Origin: Frigoribacterium faeni | GTDB taxonomy: Bacteria; Actinomycetota; Actinomycetes; Actinomycetales; Microbacteriaceae | Length of the DNA stretch: 64,000 bases | NCBI RefSeq assembly: GCF_011761235.1 | Contig: NZ_JAAOYW010000002.1 | Coordinates: forward strand, 682,001 to 746,000 | Direction of reading: 5' to 3' | Shown here: in pieces, positions 32,629-41,880 of the stretch | Numbering within the stretch: position 1 is the first letter of the stretch | Layout: every line of letters starts with the position of its first letter | Program-made: the position numbers and the translations under genes | Notes under the pieces: model-generated | Seen by the model: only the letters and a program-made list of their open reading frames with translations | Told to the model about the DNA's origin: nothing | Databases searched by the model: none

Positions 32629-34134
32629 TCAGCCGCGGTCGAGCACCAGCGTCCCCGAGAGGCCCGCGGCGGCGTCCGCCGCGACGGTCCCCGTGCGGGC
32701 GAAGTCGGCCCAGATCTGTCGCACGCGGCGACCGAGGCGGTCGACGTCCGCCCAGTCGGAGGTGCCCAGCAGCGCCGACCGGCCCCACGCCTCCTCGGAC
32801 CCCAGCAGCAGCGGCAGGTCGGTGATGTGCGCGGCGCCGTAGCGGCTGCCTGTGGGCTCCCAGCTGAGCTCGTAGCGCACGGCACGACCGCCGGAGGCGC
32901 GGTGCCGGTCGACGAAACGACGCACGTCGCGTCCGTACACGGCCCCCGTCGTCGCCCGCACGAGCACGCGGCGCAGCAGCCCGCCGACGACCGGCAGGCT
33001 CGTCATCACGTCGAGCGCGCGGACGAGCGGCACGTACAGCCCGGTCTCCTCGGTCGTCGCGCCCATGAGCAGGTCGACGTGCGGGGCGGCGTCGCGCCAG
33101 GCGGCGTCCCGGTCGCGCTCGGCGGGCAGGGGCGCCCGGCCGTACTGCGGCCCGAAGGGCATGCCGCCGCGCAGGCCGAAGCGGAGGGCGGCGCGCTCGG
33201 CGAGCGGCTGCAGGGCGAGCAGCTCCTCGACCGTCGCGTCGGGGTCGGGCGTGCCGACGACGCGCAGCATGGCCTTCGACATGGCGGCGCGGCCGGCGCC
33301 CAGCCCGAGCGGTGCGCTCTGCACGATCGCCCGCCGGAACAGCCCGCGCGCCCCCTCGCTGATCATCAGGTGCGCGACCGAGTCGCCGCCCGACGACTGG
33401 CCGAACAGGGTGATCGTGTCGGCGTCGCCGCCGAACGACCCGATCGTGTCGTGCACCCAGCGCACCGCCTCGAGCTGGTCGAGCAGTCCGAGGTTCGACG
33501 GCACGCGCTCCCCGTCGCCGAGGAACCCGAACACGTTCAGCCGGTAGGTCACCGTCACGACGACGACGCGCTGCTCGACCACGAGCGAGCGCGGGTCGTA
33601 GACCGCGAGGTCGCCGGCCCCGTTGACGTACGACCCGCCGTGGATGAACACCATCACGGGCAGCCGCTCCCCCGGCGCGAGGTCGGCGGGCAGCGTGATC
33701 GAGAGCGCCTGGCAGTGCTCGGAGTCGACCATGCCGCGGGCCGCGTCGTCGATGAGCAGCGTCATCGCGGGCGACGAGATCTGGGGCGACGCGGGCGAGC
33801 GCTCGAACGCGAGCAGCGGAACGGGTCGCCCCTCGTCGTCGACCGCAGGAGGCGCGGGTCGGGGAGCCTCGAACCGCTCGGCCACCGCGTACGGCACGCC
33901 GAGCACGCGCACCACGTCGCCGTCGACGCGGCCGACGATCGTGCCGACCCGCGTCTCGAAGCTGCGGGTCTCGTCCGGCGCCGGGGCGGCCGCGGGCCCG
34001 GGGTCGAGGTCGGAGTCGGAGTCGATCGCAGGGGCCGACGTGCTCGCCCTCGGCGCGGGGTCGAGCGGCGACGGGCTCGCGCTCAGCCCGGGGTCGGCGT
34101 CGTCGGGGCTGCGGGTCCCGGGTGCGGTGCTCAC
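32629..34134 (-). CDS. Carboxylesterase type B family hydrolase (501 aa)
   Basis: Alpha/beta hydrolase of the carboxylesterase/lipase family: oxyanion HGGSYVNG, nucleophile Ser in FGQSSGGDSVA (about 238), acid in TTEETGLY and His in YGAAHITDLPLLLG (about 444). No signal peptide; a 55-residue acidic/Ser/Ala N-terminal extension precedes the family start at ETRVGTIVGRVDGDVVRVLGVPYA. GTG start six bases after TAGCGT, leaderless. Natural substrate unknown (esters). Confidence 0.9.
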   Translation of the reverse strand: MSTAPGTRSPDDADPGLSASPSPLDPAPRASTSAPAIDSDSDLDPGPAAAPAPDETRSFETRVGTIVGRVDGDVVRVLGVPYAVAERFEAPRPAPPAVDDEGRPVPLLAFERSPASPQISSPAMTLLIDDAARGMVDSEHCQALSITLPADLAPGERLPVMVFIHGGSYVNGAGDLAVYDPRSLVVEQRVVVVTVTYRLNVFGFLGDGERVPSNLGLLDQLEAVRWVHDTIGSFGGDADTITLFGQSSGGDSVAHLMISEGARGLFRRAIVQSAPLGLGAGRAAMSKAMLRVVGTPDPDATVEELLALQPLAERAALRFGLRGGMPFGPQYGRAPLPAERDRDAAWRDAAPHVDLLMGATTEETGLYVPLVRALDVMTSLPVVGGLLRRVLVRATTGAVYGRDVRRFVDRHRASGGRAVRYELSWEPTGSRYGAAHITDLPLLLGSEEAWGRSALLGTSDWADVDRLGRRVRQIWADFARTGTVAADAAAGLSGTLVLDRG

Positions 34135-34205
34135 CGGCCCACGCTACGCGCGCCTCCTCGGCTCGACCGCCGCGTCCCGACGCCGGGCGCGCCCGGGCAG
34201 ACGCG

Positions 34206-34278
34206 CTCGAGGGCGGGTGTTCCGGGCCGAGGGCGGGTCGGCGCGCACCCGCCCTCGCCCCGGAAGACCCGCCCTCGG
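34206..34278. repeat. Intergenic palindrome, family P5, copy 2
   Basis: CTCGAGGGCGGGTGTTCCGG with mirrored arm ending GACCCGCCCTCGG; slightly degraded relative to 28615-28688. Here in a divergent promoter region, not at gene ends. Confidence 0.75.
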
Positions 34279-34325
34279 CGGCAGGGCGGCGCGCGACACG
34301 ATGCGCGCGACGTGGGGCAGTTGTT

Positions 34326-34354
34326 TTGAACTGTTCAAGAAAAGGCGCTACAGT
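34326..34354 (+). promoter_or_regulatory. Strong sigma-70 promoter overlapped by a perfect palindromic operator
   Basis: TTGAAC (34326-34331), 17-base spacer, TACAGT (34349-34354). The -35 is half of the perfect inverted repeat TTGAACTGTTCAA (34326-34338), so a dimeric repressor binding there would block RNA polymerase. The AT-rich patch stands out from the surrounding DNA. Confidence 0.7.
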
Positions 34355-34433
34355 GGGGGCAACGCCGACGGAGACGAGCAGCTCGCCCTCACCCGACCGG
34401 CCGGCCTCGTCCTCCACGAACGAGGAGGCCCCC

Positions 34434-34706
34434 ATGACCCGCACCGCATCGACCCACACCGCGTCGACCACCCCCGCCCAGCCGTTCCCGCTCGGCGGCC
34501 GCTACGTCAGCACGACGGTCCGCGACGAGCCGGTCGGCTCGTACGTCTCGACCGCGCACCGCGACGCCGTCACCATCGGCTCGTACGTGTCGCCGTCGGT
34601 GCAGCGCACCTCGCTCGGCCGCTACGTGCGCGCCCAGCTGAGCGCGCTGAGCACCCGGACCTCGACGATCCGCACGCACACCGGCTCGATCGTCCTCGGC
34701 CGCTAG
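34434..34706 (+). CDS. Small GxYVS-repeat protein, unknown function (90 aa)
   Basis: Four tandem 13-15 residue repeats with core Gly-(Arg/Ser)-Tyr-Val-(Ser/Arg): GGRYVSTTVRDEPV, GSYVSTAHRDAVTI, GSYVSPSVQRTSL, GRYVRAQLSA, then a Thr/Arg-rich tail ending TGSIVLGR. No Cys, acidic residues scarce, basic and Ser/Thr-rich; no signal peptide or TM. AGGAGG five bases before the ATG and a strong regulated promoter imply high, controlled expression. The repeat rhythm suggests a beta-solenoid or an assembling peptide. I do not recognise the family. Confidence 0.75.
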   Translation: MTRTASTHTASTTPAQPFPLGGRYVSTTVRDEPVGSYVSTAHRDAVTIGSYVSPSVQRTSLGRYVRAQLSALSTRTSTIRTHTGSIVLGR

Positions 34707-34759
34707 GCGCCAGGCCGCCAGGCCGCAGGCGCCTGGCGCCAGGCCGCACACCGCACGAC

Positions 34760-34821
34760 GGACGACCCCGGTCCCGACCGTCTCCCCCGCGAGGAGGGAG
34801 ACGTCGAGACCGGGGTCGTCC
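34760..34821. terminator. Strong bidirectional terminator
   Basis: GGACGACCCCGGTC (34760-34773) pairs with GACCGGGGTCGTCC (34808-34821), and inside GTCTCCC pairs with GGGAGAC. Between the convergent GxYVS gene and stress operon. A smaller GGCGCCAGG/CCTGGCGCC hairpin lies just before it. Confidence 0.8.
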
Positions 34822-34843
34822 GCGGTCGTGCCGGGGGCCGGTG

Positions 34844-35434
34844 TCAGGCGCCCTGGACGGTGTCCCGCGACTGCTGCGCGCTGTCCTTCACGTCGCCGGC
34901 AGCCGACTGGGCGTCGCCCTTGACGGTGCTCGCCGCCTCCTGCGCCGTGTCCTTGACGCTGGCGAACGCCTCCTGGGCGGGCTCCTTCAGGTTCTGCGCG
35001 ACGTCCTGCGCGGCGCCCTTGGCGGCGTCGACGGCAGGGCCGGCCTTGTCCTTGGCCGAGGCGGCGAGCTCCTGCTCGGCGTCCGACGCGGGGATCAGCG
35101 AGGCGACGAGCGCACCGACGCCGAAGGCGATGAGCCCCACGGCGAGGGCGTTGCCCTTGGCCTTGCCGACGGCCTGCTGCGCCGTCTCGCGGGCCGAGTC
35201 GACGGCCCCCGACGCGGCGTCGGACGCACTCGACGTGCCGCTGTGCGCGGTGCCCATGACCGACTCCTTCATGTTCGTGAACTTGCCCTTGACCTTGTCG
35301 GTCTGACGCTGCGCGATGCTCGACGGGTTGACCTTGTCGGCCAGGGTGTCGACGTCGTAGCTCAGGCCGGCGCGGGTGCGCTCGATCTCGGCGCGGATCT
35401 CTTCGGGGGTCTTCGACCCGTCTGCGGTGCTCAT
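34844..35434 (-). CDS. DUF3618 membrane-associated stress protein with LEA-like repeats (196 aa)
   Basis: N-terminal DUF3618 motif (TPEEIRAEIERTRAGLSYDVDTLADKVNP), a TM helix (about 98-116) and a C-terminal amphipathic region of repeated VKDTAQEAASTVKGDAQ units like LEA proteins. Third gene of a stop/start-overlapping operon (ATGA). Expected to protect or organise the envelope under stress. Confidence 0.85.
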   Translation of the reverse strand: MSTADGSKTPEEIRAEIERTRAGLSYDVDTLADKVNPSSIAQRQTDKVKGKFTNMKESVMGTAHSGTSSASDAASGAVDSARETAQQAVGKAKGNALAVGLIAFGVGALVASLIPASDAEQELAASAKDKAGPAVDAAKGAAQDVAQNLKEPAQEAFASVKDTAQEAASTVKGDAQSAAGDVKDSAQQSRDTVQGA

Positions 35435-35916
35435 GCGGTGCCTCCAGGCTTCACGGTCTCGGGGATCTTCTTGAGGGAGTCGACCGTCTTCGGCGCCCCC
35501 TGGATCTGCTTCAGCTCTTTCTTGCCGCGCAGGAACAGCACGAGCGCGACCACGCCGTAGACCACGGCGATGATCAGCGACGACCAGCCGAGGCCGATCA
35601 GCGTGCCGAGGCCCCACATCGCGGCGAGCGACAGGAACAGCAAGGCGAAGAGGCCGGTGAGGCCGGCGCCGCCGAACATGCCGGCGCCCTTGCCTGCCTT
35701 CTTGGCCGAGACGGTGAGCTCGGCCTTGGCCAGCTCGACCTCCTGGCGGAACAGGGTCGAGATGTCGCCGGTGACGCTGCCGAGCAGGTCGCCGAGCGAG
35801 GTGGTCCCGGCGCGCTCCTGCGGTGCAGGTGCGTCGGGGCTGGGCACGCGAGCGCCGGAGGCGCCGGCTGCGGTCGACGAGGACGGGTACGCCGCCCCCG
35901 TGGTCGGGTCGGTCAC
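35431..35916 (-). CDS. Phage holin superfamily III-like membrane protein (161 aa)
   Basis: PF07332-type protein: amphipathic LGDLLGSVTGDISTLFRQEVELAKAELTVSAKK followed by two TM helices (about 85-135). Such actinobacterial proteins sit in stress operons with DUF3618 partners and are not true phage holins. GTG overlaps the upstream stop by 4 bases. Confidence 0.88.
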   Translation of the reverse strand: MTDPTTGAAYPSSSTAAGASGARVPSPDAPAPQERAGTTSLGDLLGSVTGDISTLFRQEVELAKAELTVSAKKAGKGAGMFGGAGLTGLFALLFLSLAAMWGLGTLIGLGWSSLIIAVVYGVVALVLFLRGKKELKQIQGAPKTVDSLKKIPETVKPGGTA

Positions 35917-36980
35917 GGGCGGGTCACCGCCGAGTCGGGCCACGTGCCGGGCACGGTGCCGGTCGTGGTGACGTGGTCGGTGCCGCTGGCGGTGCCGCCG
36001 CTGCTCGAGCCCGCGGTGCCGGGCGTGCCGAGGCCGGGGACGTCGCCCTCGGTGACGACGTCGTACTCGCCGGCGACCGGGCCGGTGGCCGTCGTGCCCG
36101 TGGTGTGCGCGGCTCCCGTGGAGTGCTGCGCGGACGGGGCGGCGTCGTGCGCGGACGCGGCGTCGTGCTGGTCCTTCGCCTCGGCGGTGAGCGACTTGAC
36201 GACGCGGCCGGCGAGGAGGCCGGAGACGGCGGCGATCGCGATGAAGGTGCCGGGCTTGCGGGCGGCGAACTGCTTGACGTCGTCGAGCAGCGTGCCGGGG
36301 TCGCGGCCCTCGAGCCACTCGGCCACGCCGTGCGCGCGGCCGGACAGGTTGCTCACGAGCTGCTGGGCGACCCCGTCGTCGGCGCCCTGCGCCATGGAGT
36401 CGAGCTGCTCGCCGACGGAGCGGAGACCGGCCGCGGCCTTCTCCTGCTGCGCGCCGGCCTGGTCCTTGAGCTCGCTCGTCGCCTGGCCGTAGAGCTGCTT
36501 GGCGTGGTCGGTCGCCTCGGAGGCGACCTTGCCGGCCTGCTCCTTGGCGCTGCCGGCCACGTTCGCGGCCTGCTCCTTGGCGTCGCCAGCGACTTTGCCG
36601 GCCTCGTCCTTCGCGGCGTCGGCCTTGCCGGAGGCGCCGGTCGAGCCGGAGCCGTCGGTGCTGCCGGTCGAGGCGGTGCTGCCGGTCGAGGCTGTGCCGT
36701 CGGTCGAGCCGGTGGCGTACGTGCTGCCGGTCGGGGCGACGGGCCAGGTCGACCCCGCGCTCGTGCCGTCGGTGCCGGTCGCCGGACCGGTCCCGTCGGA
36801 CGAGGAGGCGCCTCCTGCGGCCCTGGGGACGCCGTCCACGTCGGTCTCGTCGAACGGTCGGTCGAGGCTGCCCTCGACGTCGCGGTAGGCGCCGACCTCG
36901 CCGAGCGGCGAGCCCGACTCGGCGGCCTGGTCGTACAGGGGGGTCGGCGGCGTGGTGCCGTCTCCGTGGGTGTCGCTCAT
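35913..36980 (-). CDS. LEA-like repeat membrane protein of stress operon (355 aa)
   Basis: Low-complexity Gly/Ser/Thr N-terminus, then 11-mer LEA-type amphipathic repeats (KDEAGKVAGDAKEQAANVAGSAKEQAGKVA), a helical domain (LRSVGEQLDSMAQ...LSGRAHGVAEWLEGRDPGTLLDDVKQFAARKPGTF), one TM helix (about 255-273) and a disordered tail. First gene of the three-gene operon. Role inferred as envelope/desiccation protection. Confidence 0.8.
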   Translation of the reverse strand: MSDTHGDGTTPPTPLYDQAAESGSPLGEVGAYRDVEGSLDRPFDETDVDGVPRAAGGASSSDGTGPATGTDGTSAGSTWPVAPTGSTYATGSTDGTASTGSTASTGSTDGSGSTGASGKADAAKDEAGKVAGDAKEQAANVAGSAKEQAGKVASEATDHAKQLYGQATSELKDQAGAQQEKAAAGLRSVGEQLDSMAQGADDGVAQQLVSNLSGRAHGVAEWLEGRDPGTLLDDVKQFAARKPGTFIAIAAVSGLLAGRVVKSLTAEAKDQHDAASAHDAAPSAQHSTGAAHTTGTTATGPVAGEYDVVTEGDVPGLGTPGTAGSSSGGTASGTDHVTTTGTVPGTWPDSAVTRP

Positions 36981-37279
36981 GGGGACCTCTCAGGGGTCGG
37001 AGACCGTGGGGGTCACGGTCCGTCGATGCGTCGGCTCACACTGTTCCGCGACCCCACGGCGCCGTCACAGGAACGCCGCCCAGGGGGACAACTGCGCGGA
37101 GGGGGTTGACCCCGGCTCCCCGGAGGAGGATGCTCGCGCGCTCGCCCGCGTGGGCACGGTCGTTCGCGGAGGCCCGGTCGCCCGCGGGGGGCCGGTCGCC
37201 CGTTCGGCCCCGGTCGCCCGCCGGGGCCGCTCGCTCGCTCGCCCGGCCCGGGCCCGCGCCCGCCCCGTCCTCCCCCGCC
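36981..37279. other. Intergenic region upstream of the stress operon
   Basis: About 300 bases, no credible gene. Left half should hold the stress-operon promoter, none convincing; right half is a string of CGGTCGCCCG-like imperfect repeats. Confidence 0.4.
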
Positions 37280-38467
37280 CTACGCCCCGAAGAGCCGCCG
37301 AGACGCGATCCCGGCGCCCTCGACCAGCGCGCCGAGCTTTGCCCACGCGACGTCGGTCGCGACGAACTCGTAGCTGGCGAAGGTCGACAGGCCGCAGTCC
37401 GTCCCGGCGAGGACGCGCGTCGGGTCGCCCACGGCCTCCGCCACCTCGACGATGCGGTTCGCGACGACCTGGGGGTGCTCGAGGTAGTTCGTGGTCACGT
37501 CGACGACCCCGGCGATGAGCGACGCGCCCTCGGGCAGCGGGTGCTCGCGGAACGCGGGCGCCTCGTGCTGGTGCCGCGGGTTGCCGAGCGGGATGCTGAA
37601 GGCGCCGACCTCGGCCCGGTACAGGTGCGGCAGCAGCACGTCGACCGGCACGTCGTCCTGGTGCGGGCCCTGCCAGTTGCCCCAACAGACGTGCAGGCGC
37701 GTCCTCTCGCGCGGGATGTTCCGCAGCGCGTGGTTGAGCGCGTCGACGTGCAGGTCGACGGCCTCGAGGAACTCGTCGAGGGTGGCGTCGCCGAACTGGA
37801 TCACCCGCTCCATGGCGAGGTCGGGGGCGTCGAGCTGCAGCACGTGCCCGCGGGCCACGATCGCCTCGTACTCGAGCCGCAGCTGCTCGGCGAGCGCGAA
37901 GACGTACTCGCGCTGGTCGCCGTAGTGCGGGTTGGCGGCGTCGAGCAGCAGCGTCGTCGAGACGATGCCGGGCGTCGCGGCCGAGAAGAACGTGCCGGCG
38001 GGCGTCCGGCCGGCCGCGGCCTGCACGGCGAGCTCGCGCTCGAAGCCGTCGAGGTCGGCCGTGATGCCCGCGAGCGAGGGGTCGTACTCGAGCAGGCCCT
38101 GCGCGACCGGCGGGTCCCAGACGCGGGCGACGTCGGCGCCCTCGACGATCTGCTTCGCCTGGTACGCGGCGTAGTCGGGGAACGCGAGGCTGTCGAGTGT
38201 CGGCTTGCGGTGCCCGGCTCCCCCGAACCCGTCGATGCGCTCGAGCACGTAGGTCGAGAACCCGACGCGGGGCACCTCGCCGTCGTTGACGACGTCGAGC
38301 CCGGTGTCGAGCTGCTTCGCGACGGTGTCGGCGACGGCCGCGGCGCTGACGGCCTCGAGCTCGGCGGGGTCGAAGGGGCGGCGCTGGTCGCGGGCCACGA
38401 GCAGGCGGGTCAGCTCGGGCGTGCGCGGCAGGCTGCCGGCGTGGGTCGTGAGGATGCGGTCGGTCAT
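37280..38467 (-). CDS. MetE-like cobalamin-independent methionine synthase family protein (395 aa)
   Basis: TIM-barrel of the UROD/MetE C-terminal family: HAGSLPRTPEL at the N-terminus, zinc ligands His/Cys in LHVCWGN (about 232) and Cys in AGTDCGLSTF (about 360). Only the catalytic half of MetE, with no N-terminal repeat, so methyl donor/acceptor are uncertain; methylcobalamin- or thiol-dependent methyl (or alkyl) transfer is possible. ATG at 38467 starts the conserved MTDRILTTHAGS. Confidence 0.85.
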   Translation of the reverse strand: MTDRILTTHAGSLPRTPELTRLLVARDQRRPFDPAELEAVSAAAVADTVAKQLDTGLDVVNDGEVPRVGFSTYVLERIDGFGGAGHRKPTLDSLAFPDYAAYQAKQIVEGADVARVWDPPVAQGLLEYDPSLAGITADLDGFERELAVQAAAGRTPAGTFFSAATPGIVSTTLLLDAANPHYGDQREYVFALAEQLRLEYEAIVARGHVLQLDAPDLAMERVIQFGDATLDEFLEAVDLHVDALNHALRNIPRERTRLHVCWGNWQGPHQDDVPVDVLLPHLYRAEVGAFSIPLGNPRHQHEAPAFREHPLPEGASLIAGVVDVTTNYLEHPQVVANRIVEVAEAVGDPTRVLAGTDCGLSTFASYEFVATDVAWAKLGALVEGAGIASRRLFGA

Positions 38468-38709
38468 GGGTCGCTCCGAGGTCGAGGGCCGGTGGGCGGG
38501 CCCCACCGGGACGCCACGATGCTCCGATCGATCCGGGGACGCAAGGAGGCGCGACTCACGACGACTCGGACGTCCCGTGGGGCAGGCGGCCGGGTCGGGC
38601 GCGCGGGCAGGCGGCCGGGTCGAACGCGCGGGCAGGCGGCCGGGTCGGCCGCACGGGCGGCCGGGTCAGCGCCGGGCCGGGCGGGCCCGCGCCGGGCCGG
38701 GCGGGCGGG

Positions 38710-39300
38710 TCAGCGCCGCGCGAGGAACTCCAGCGTCCGCTCCGTGAGCAGCGCCGCCGCGGCGGGGTCGTACGACGCGAGCGACGAGTCGGCGAAGAGG
38801 TGCTCGCTGCCCGGGTACGTGAACACCTCGGCGTCGGCGGTCGGGTCGGCCGCGCGCACCTGCGCGACCAGCTCGCGAGCCGCGTCGAGGTCGCCCTCGT
38901 CGGCGAAGAAGGGGTCGTGCTCCATGCCGTGCACCTGCACCGGCAGGCCCGTCGGCCAGGTGCCGAACTCGGCGGCGGGCACGCAGGCGTGGAAGAACAG
39001 GGCGCCCCGGGCCCCCGGCCGCGACTGGGCCAGGTGCTGGGCGGGCAGCACGCCGAGGGAGAACCCGGCGTAGACGACGTCCGCGTCGAAGTCGGCGGCG
39101 GAGCGGACGCCCCGGGCCGCGACCTCGCCCACGCCGAGGCCGTGCACGTGCTCGAGCCCCTCGTCGACCGAGCCGAAGGTGCGGCCCTCGAACAGGTCGG
39201 GGGTGTGCACGACGTGCCCCGCGGCGCGGAGGGCGTCGGCGAAGGCGACCACCCCGGGCGTGAGTCCCTGGGCGTGGTGGAACAGGACGACCTCGGTCAC
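38710..39300 (-). CDS. Dienelactone hydrolase family protein (196 aa)
   Basis: Small alpha/beta hydrolase: nucleophile elbow GFSLGVLPAQ (about 78-87), Asp in EHDPFFAD and His in GSEHLFAD. True dienelactone hydrolases use Cys; here Ser, as in DLH-like esterases. Cytosolic, GTG start. Substrate unknown. Confidence 0.87.
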   Translation of the reverse strand: MTEVVLFHHAQGLTPGVVAFADALRAAGHVVHTPDLFEGRTFGSVDEGLEHVHGLGVGEVAARGVRSAADFDADVVYAGFSLGVLPAQHLAQSRPGARGALFFHACVPAAEFGTWPTGLPVQVHGMEHDPFFADEGDLDAARELVAQVRAADPTADAEVFTYPGSEHLFADSSLASYDPAAAALLTERTLEFLARR

Positions 39301-39374
39301 GGCTGCGCGCCTCCTCGACTGCCGTCGGCCGGGTGCGCGACGGTCCTCACGACCCTAGCTCGGCGGGCGCAGGG

Positions 39375-39629
39375 TCAGCGGTGCCGGCGGCGGCGCGGGG
39401 CGGCACGGCCGGCCCCGAAGAGGTCGGTGACCGGGGCGAGCGGTCGGGCGTCGTCGGCCGGGGGCGTCGAGCCCCAGCGGTCGCCCTCGTCGATGACGAG
39501 CCCGGCGATCTCGGCGCCCAGCGGCACGAGGTCCTCGAGCGAGGCGACGAGCCGGAGGCGGTCGTCGCCCTCGCGGTCACGGCGCACGACGGGCGAGGCG
39601 TCACGGCGCCAGAGCACGTAGCCCTTCAC
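39375..39629 (-). CDS. Small protein of unknown function (84 aa)
   Basis: GTG start, VKGYVLWRRDASPVVRRDREGDDRLRLVASLEDLVPLGAEIAGLVIDEGDRWGS: a compact alpha/beta pattern with an Arg-rich C-terminus. No SD or leaderless box seen. Kept because the predicted protein looks structured, while opposite-strand frames look like shadows; moderate doubt. Confidence 0.45.
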   Translation of the reverse strand: MKGYVLWRRDASPVVRRDREGDDRLRLVASLEDLVPLGAEIAGLVIDEGDRWGSTPPADDARPLAPVTDLFGAGRAAPRRRRHR

Positions 39630-39947
39630 CGGTGCGCCTGCGTTCGGCGGTCGAGCGGGGCACTGCTGTGCTCGCGGTGGTGTCCTGTCACGACGGTGCG
39701 CCCCCTCGGCCCTGCGTCAGCACGGGCCTGTCTGATCCGGTGAGGCAGACCTTACTCCGACCGCGCCGAGTCGGGCCGTCGTCGCGTGCGGGGGCAGTCC
39801 GCGACACCTGTTGCGCAGACTGCAAAGGGGGGTCCGAGGGGCCCTGGGAGGCGAGTACCCTGACACGGGCGGAGGAACCAGCCGCCTGCAGATCCGGGGT
39901 CATCGGCGACCTCCGCCACGAACCGAGCACCCCGCAGGAGCACCCCT
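39630..39947 (+). other. Upstream region of ndh
   Basis: About 320 bases without a credible gene. TACCCT at 39856-39861 is a possible -10 for ndh, leading to a leader of about 80 bases; no clear -35. Confidence 0.35.
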
Positions 39948-41267
39948 ATGTCCGACGACCGCACCACCGACGGCCGAGCCACCCGACCCCACGTCGTCGT
40001 CGTCGGCGGCGGCTTCGCGGGCATCGCCACGATGCGGGCCCTGAAGGACGCCGACGTCGACATCACCCTGGTCGACCGGCACGTCTACAACATGTTCCAG
40101 CCGCTCATGTACCAGGTCGCCACCGGAGGCCTCAACGCGGGCGACGTCACGTACTTCCTCCGCAGCCTGCGCTCGAAGCAGTCGAACGCCGACTTCCGCC
40201 ACGGGCTGCTCACGACCGTCCGCGCCGACGAGCGCGTCATCACGCTGCGCGACGGCGAGGAGATCTCGTACGACGCCCTCGTGCTCGCCAACGGCGTCAA
40301 CACCAGCTACTTCGGCACCAAGGGCGCCTACGAGTTCGCCTACTCGATGTACTCCCGTTCGCAGGCCCTGCGCATCCGCGACGAGCTGTTCACGCAGCTC
40401 GAGAACGCGGCCGCGTCGGTGGGCAGCGGCGAGGTGCGGGTCGTCATCGTCGGAGGCGGCTCGACCGGCGTCGAGATGGCCGGCGCGCTGGCCGAGCTGC
40501 GCGACCAGGCCCTGAAGGACGCGTACCCCGAGATCGACGCCTCCAGCATCACGATCACGCTCGTGCACCGCAGCGGCGAGTTGCTCAAGCCGTTCGCGCC
40601 GCGCCTCCGTCGCTACGCCGCGAAGGTGCTGCGCAAGCGCGGCGTCGACCTGCGCCTCGACACCGGCGTCGAAGAGGTGACGCCCGACGGCGTCCGCACC
40701 GCCTCGGGCGAGTTCATCCCCGCCGAGCTCGTCGTCTGGGCCACCGGCGTCGCCGCCCACGCCGAGGTCGCCGGCTGGGGCGTGCCGCAGACCCACGGCG
40801 GGCGCATCCAGGTCAACGACGACCTCACGGTCAAGGGGCTCGACCGCATCTTCGCCGCCGGCGACATCGCGGCCACCGACGAGGCGCTCGCCCAGCTGGC
40901 GCAGCCGGCCATCCAGGGCGGCGAGCACATCGGCGAGCAGATCCAGCGGATGCTCGCGGGCAAGCCCCTCAAGCCGTTCGAGTACCACGACAAGGGCACG
41001 ATGGCGACGGTCGGCACGAACGCCGCCGTGGTGCAGCTGCCCAACGGCTTCACGATGACAGGGCCGGTCGCCTGGCTGCTCTGGGTCTTCGTGCACATCA
41101 CGAGCCTGCTCGGCAACGGCAACCGCCTGTCGACGCTGACCCACTTCTTCGTCCGCTACATGTGGGCGCTGCGCAAGCGCGCCATCCCCATCGTCGGCGA
41201 CGTGCGCCCGGTCCGCCCCAACGGCGACCGCGCCCCCGAGAAGTGGCAGACCGAGAAGGCCGAGTAG
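39948..41267 (+). CDS. ndh: Type II NADH dehydrogenase (439 aa)
   Basis: Non-proton-pumping NADH:menaquinone oxidoreductase on the cytosolic membrane face. FAD-binding HVVVVGGGFAGIATMRAL (about 13-30), NADH-binding VVIVGGGSTGVEMAGALAEL (about 165-184), quinone/FAD motif LAQPAIQGGEHIGEQI and membrane-associating C-terminal helices (WLLWVFVHITSLLG). Length typical. SD GCAGGAG before the ATG. Confidence 0.95.
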   Translation: MSDDRTTDGRATRPHVVVVGGGFAGIATMRALKDADVDITLVDRHVYNMFQPLMYQVATGGLNAGDVTYFLRSLRSKQSNADFRHGLLTTVRADERVITLRDGEEISYDALVLANGVNTSYFGTKGAYEFAYSMYSRSQALRIRDELFTQLENAAASVGSGEVRVVIVGGGSTGVEMAGALAELRDQALKDAYPEIDASSITITLVHRSGELLKPFAPRLRRYAAKVLRKRGVDLRLDTGVEEVTPDGVRTASGEFIPAELVVWATGVAAHAEVAGWGVPQTHGGRIQVNDDLTVKGLDRIFAAGDIAATDEALAQLAQPAIQGGEHIGEQIQRMLAGKPLKPFEYHDKGTMATVGTNAAVVQLPNGFTMTGPVAWLLWVFVHITSLLGNGNRLSTLTHFFVRYMWALRKRAIPIVGDVRPVRPNGDRAPEKWQTEKAE

Positions 41268-41444
41268 CCCCCTCGAGGAGGCGCGGCGTCCGCCGAGCGC
41301 GCCCCGCACCTCCTGCGCGCCCCCGCGTGCCGAGCCGCACCTCCTGCGCGTTCCCGCACCGCACCTCCCGCGCGCCGCCTGCGCGCCCCCGCGTGCCGAG
41401 CCGCGCCTCCCACGCGCCCCGCACCGCGCCTCCTGTGCTCCCCC

Positions 41445-41859
41445 GACACCGCCGAGTGAACGGAACACCGCCGCAATGGGCGGTGTCCGGTCCACTCGGC
41501 GGTGTCGGACGCAGAGAACCCCGTTCCGTTCAAAGAACCACGAAGGAACGTGGTTCTCCGAACGGAACGGGGTTCGGTGCCACGGCCAGCGCGGCAGCCG
41601 CACCCAGCCGCACGTCCCGCGCTCCCTGCGCGCCCCCGCGCTCCCTGCGCGCCCCCGCGTGCCGAGCCGCGCCTCCCACGCGCCCCGCGCCGCACCTCCT
41701 CGCTCCCCCGACACCGCCGAGTGAACGAAACACCGCCGCAGTGGGCGGTGTTCCGTTCACTCGGCGGTGTCCGGCGCAGAGAACCCCGTTCCGTTCACCG
41801 AACCACGAAGGAACGGGGTTCTCCGAACGGAACGGGGTTCTCCGAACGGAACGGGGTTC
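41445..41859. repeat. Tandem composite palindromes: P1-P2 unit, twice (about 265-bp period)
   Basis: P1 copies at 41445-41506 and 41710-41771; P2 copies (GAACCCCGTTCCGTTC arms around AGAACCACG) at 41516-41575 and 41781-41859, the second P2 expanded by repeats of GAACGGGGTTCTCC. The unit lies between convergent ndh and the MFS transporter gene. Spacer DNA between units is also conserved with 53.9 kb. Confidence 0.85.
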
Positions 41860-41880
41860 GGTGCGCAGCCGGCGCGCGGC

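Noticed and set aside
35431-35916. Phage holin / prophage remnant
   Set aside because: The holin-III-like domain is typical of chromosomal actinobacterial stress operons; no phage genes are near.
41445-41859. Repeated palindromes as a CRISPR array
   Set aside because: Only two units, spacers are similar to each other and to a distant copy, and there are no cas genes.
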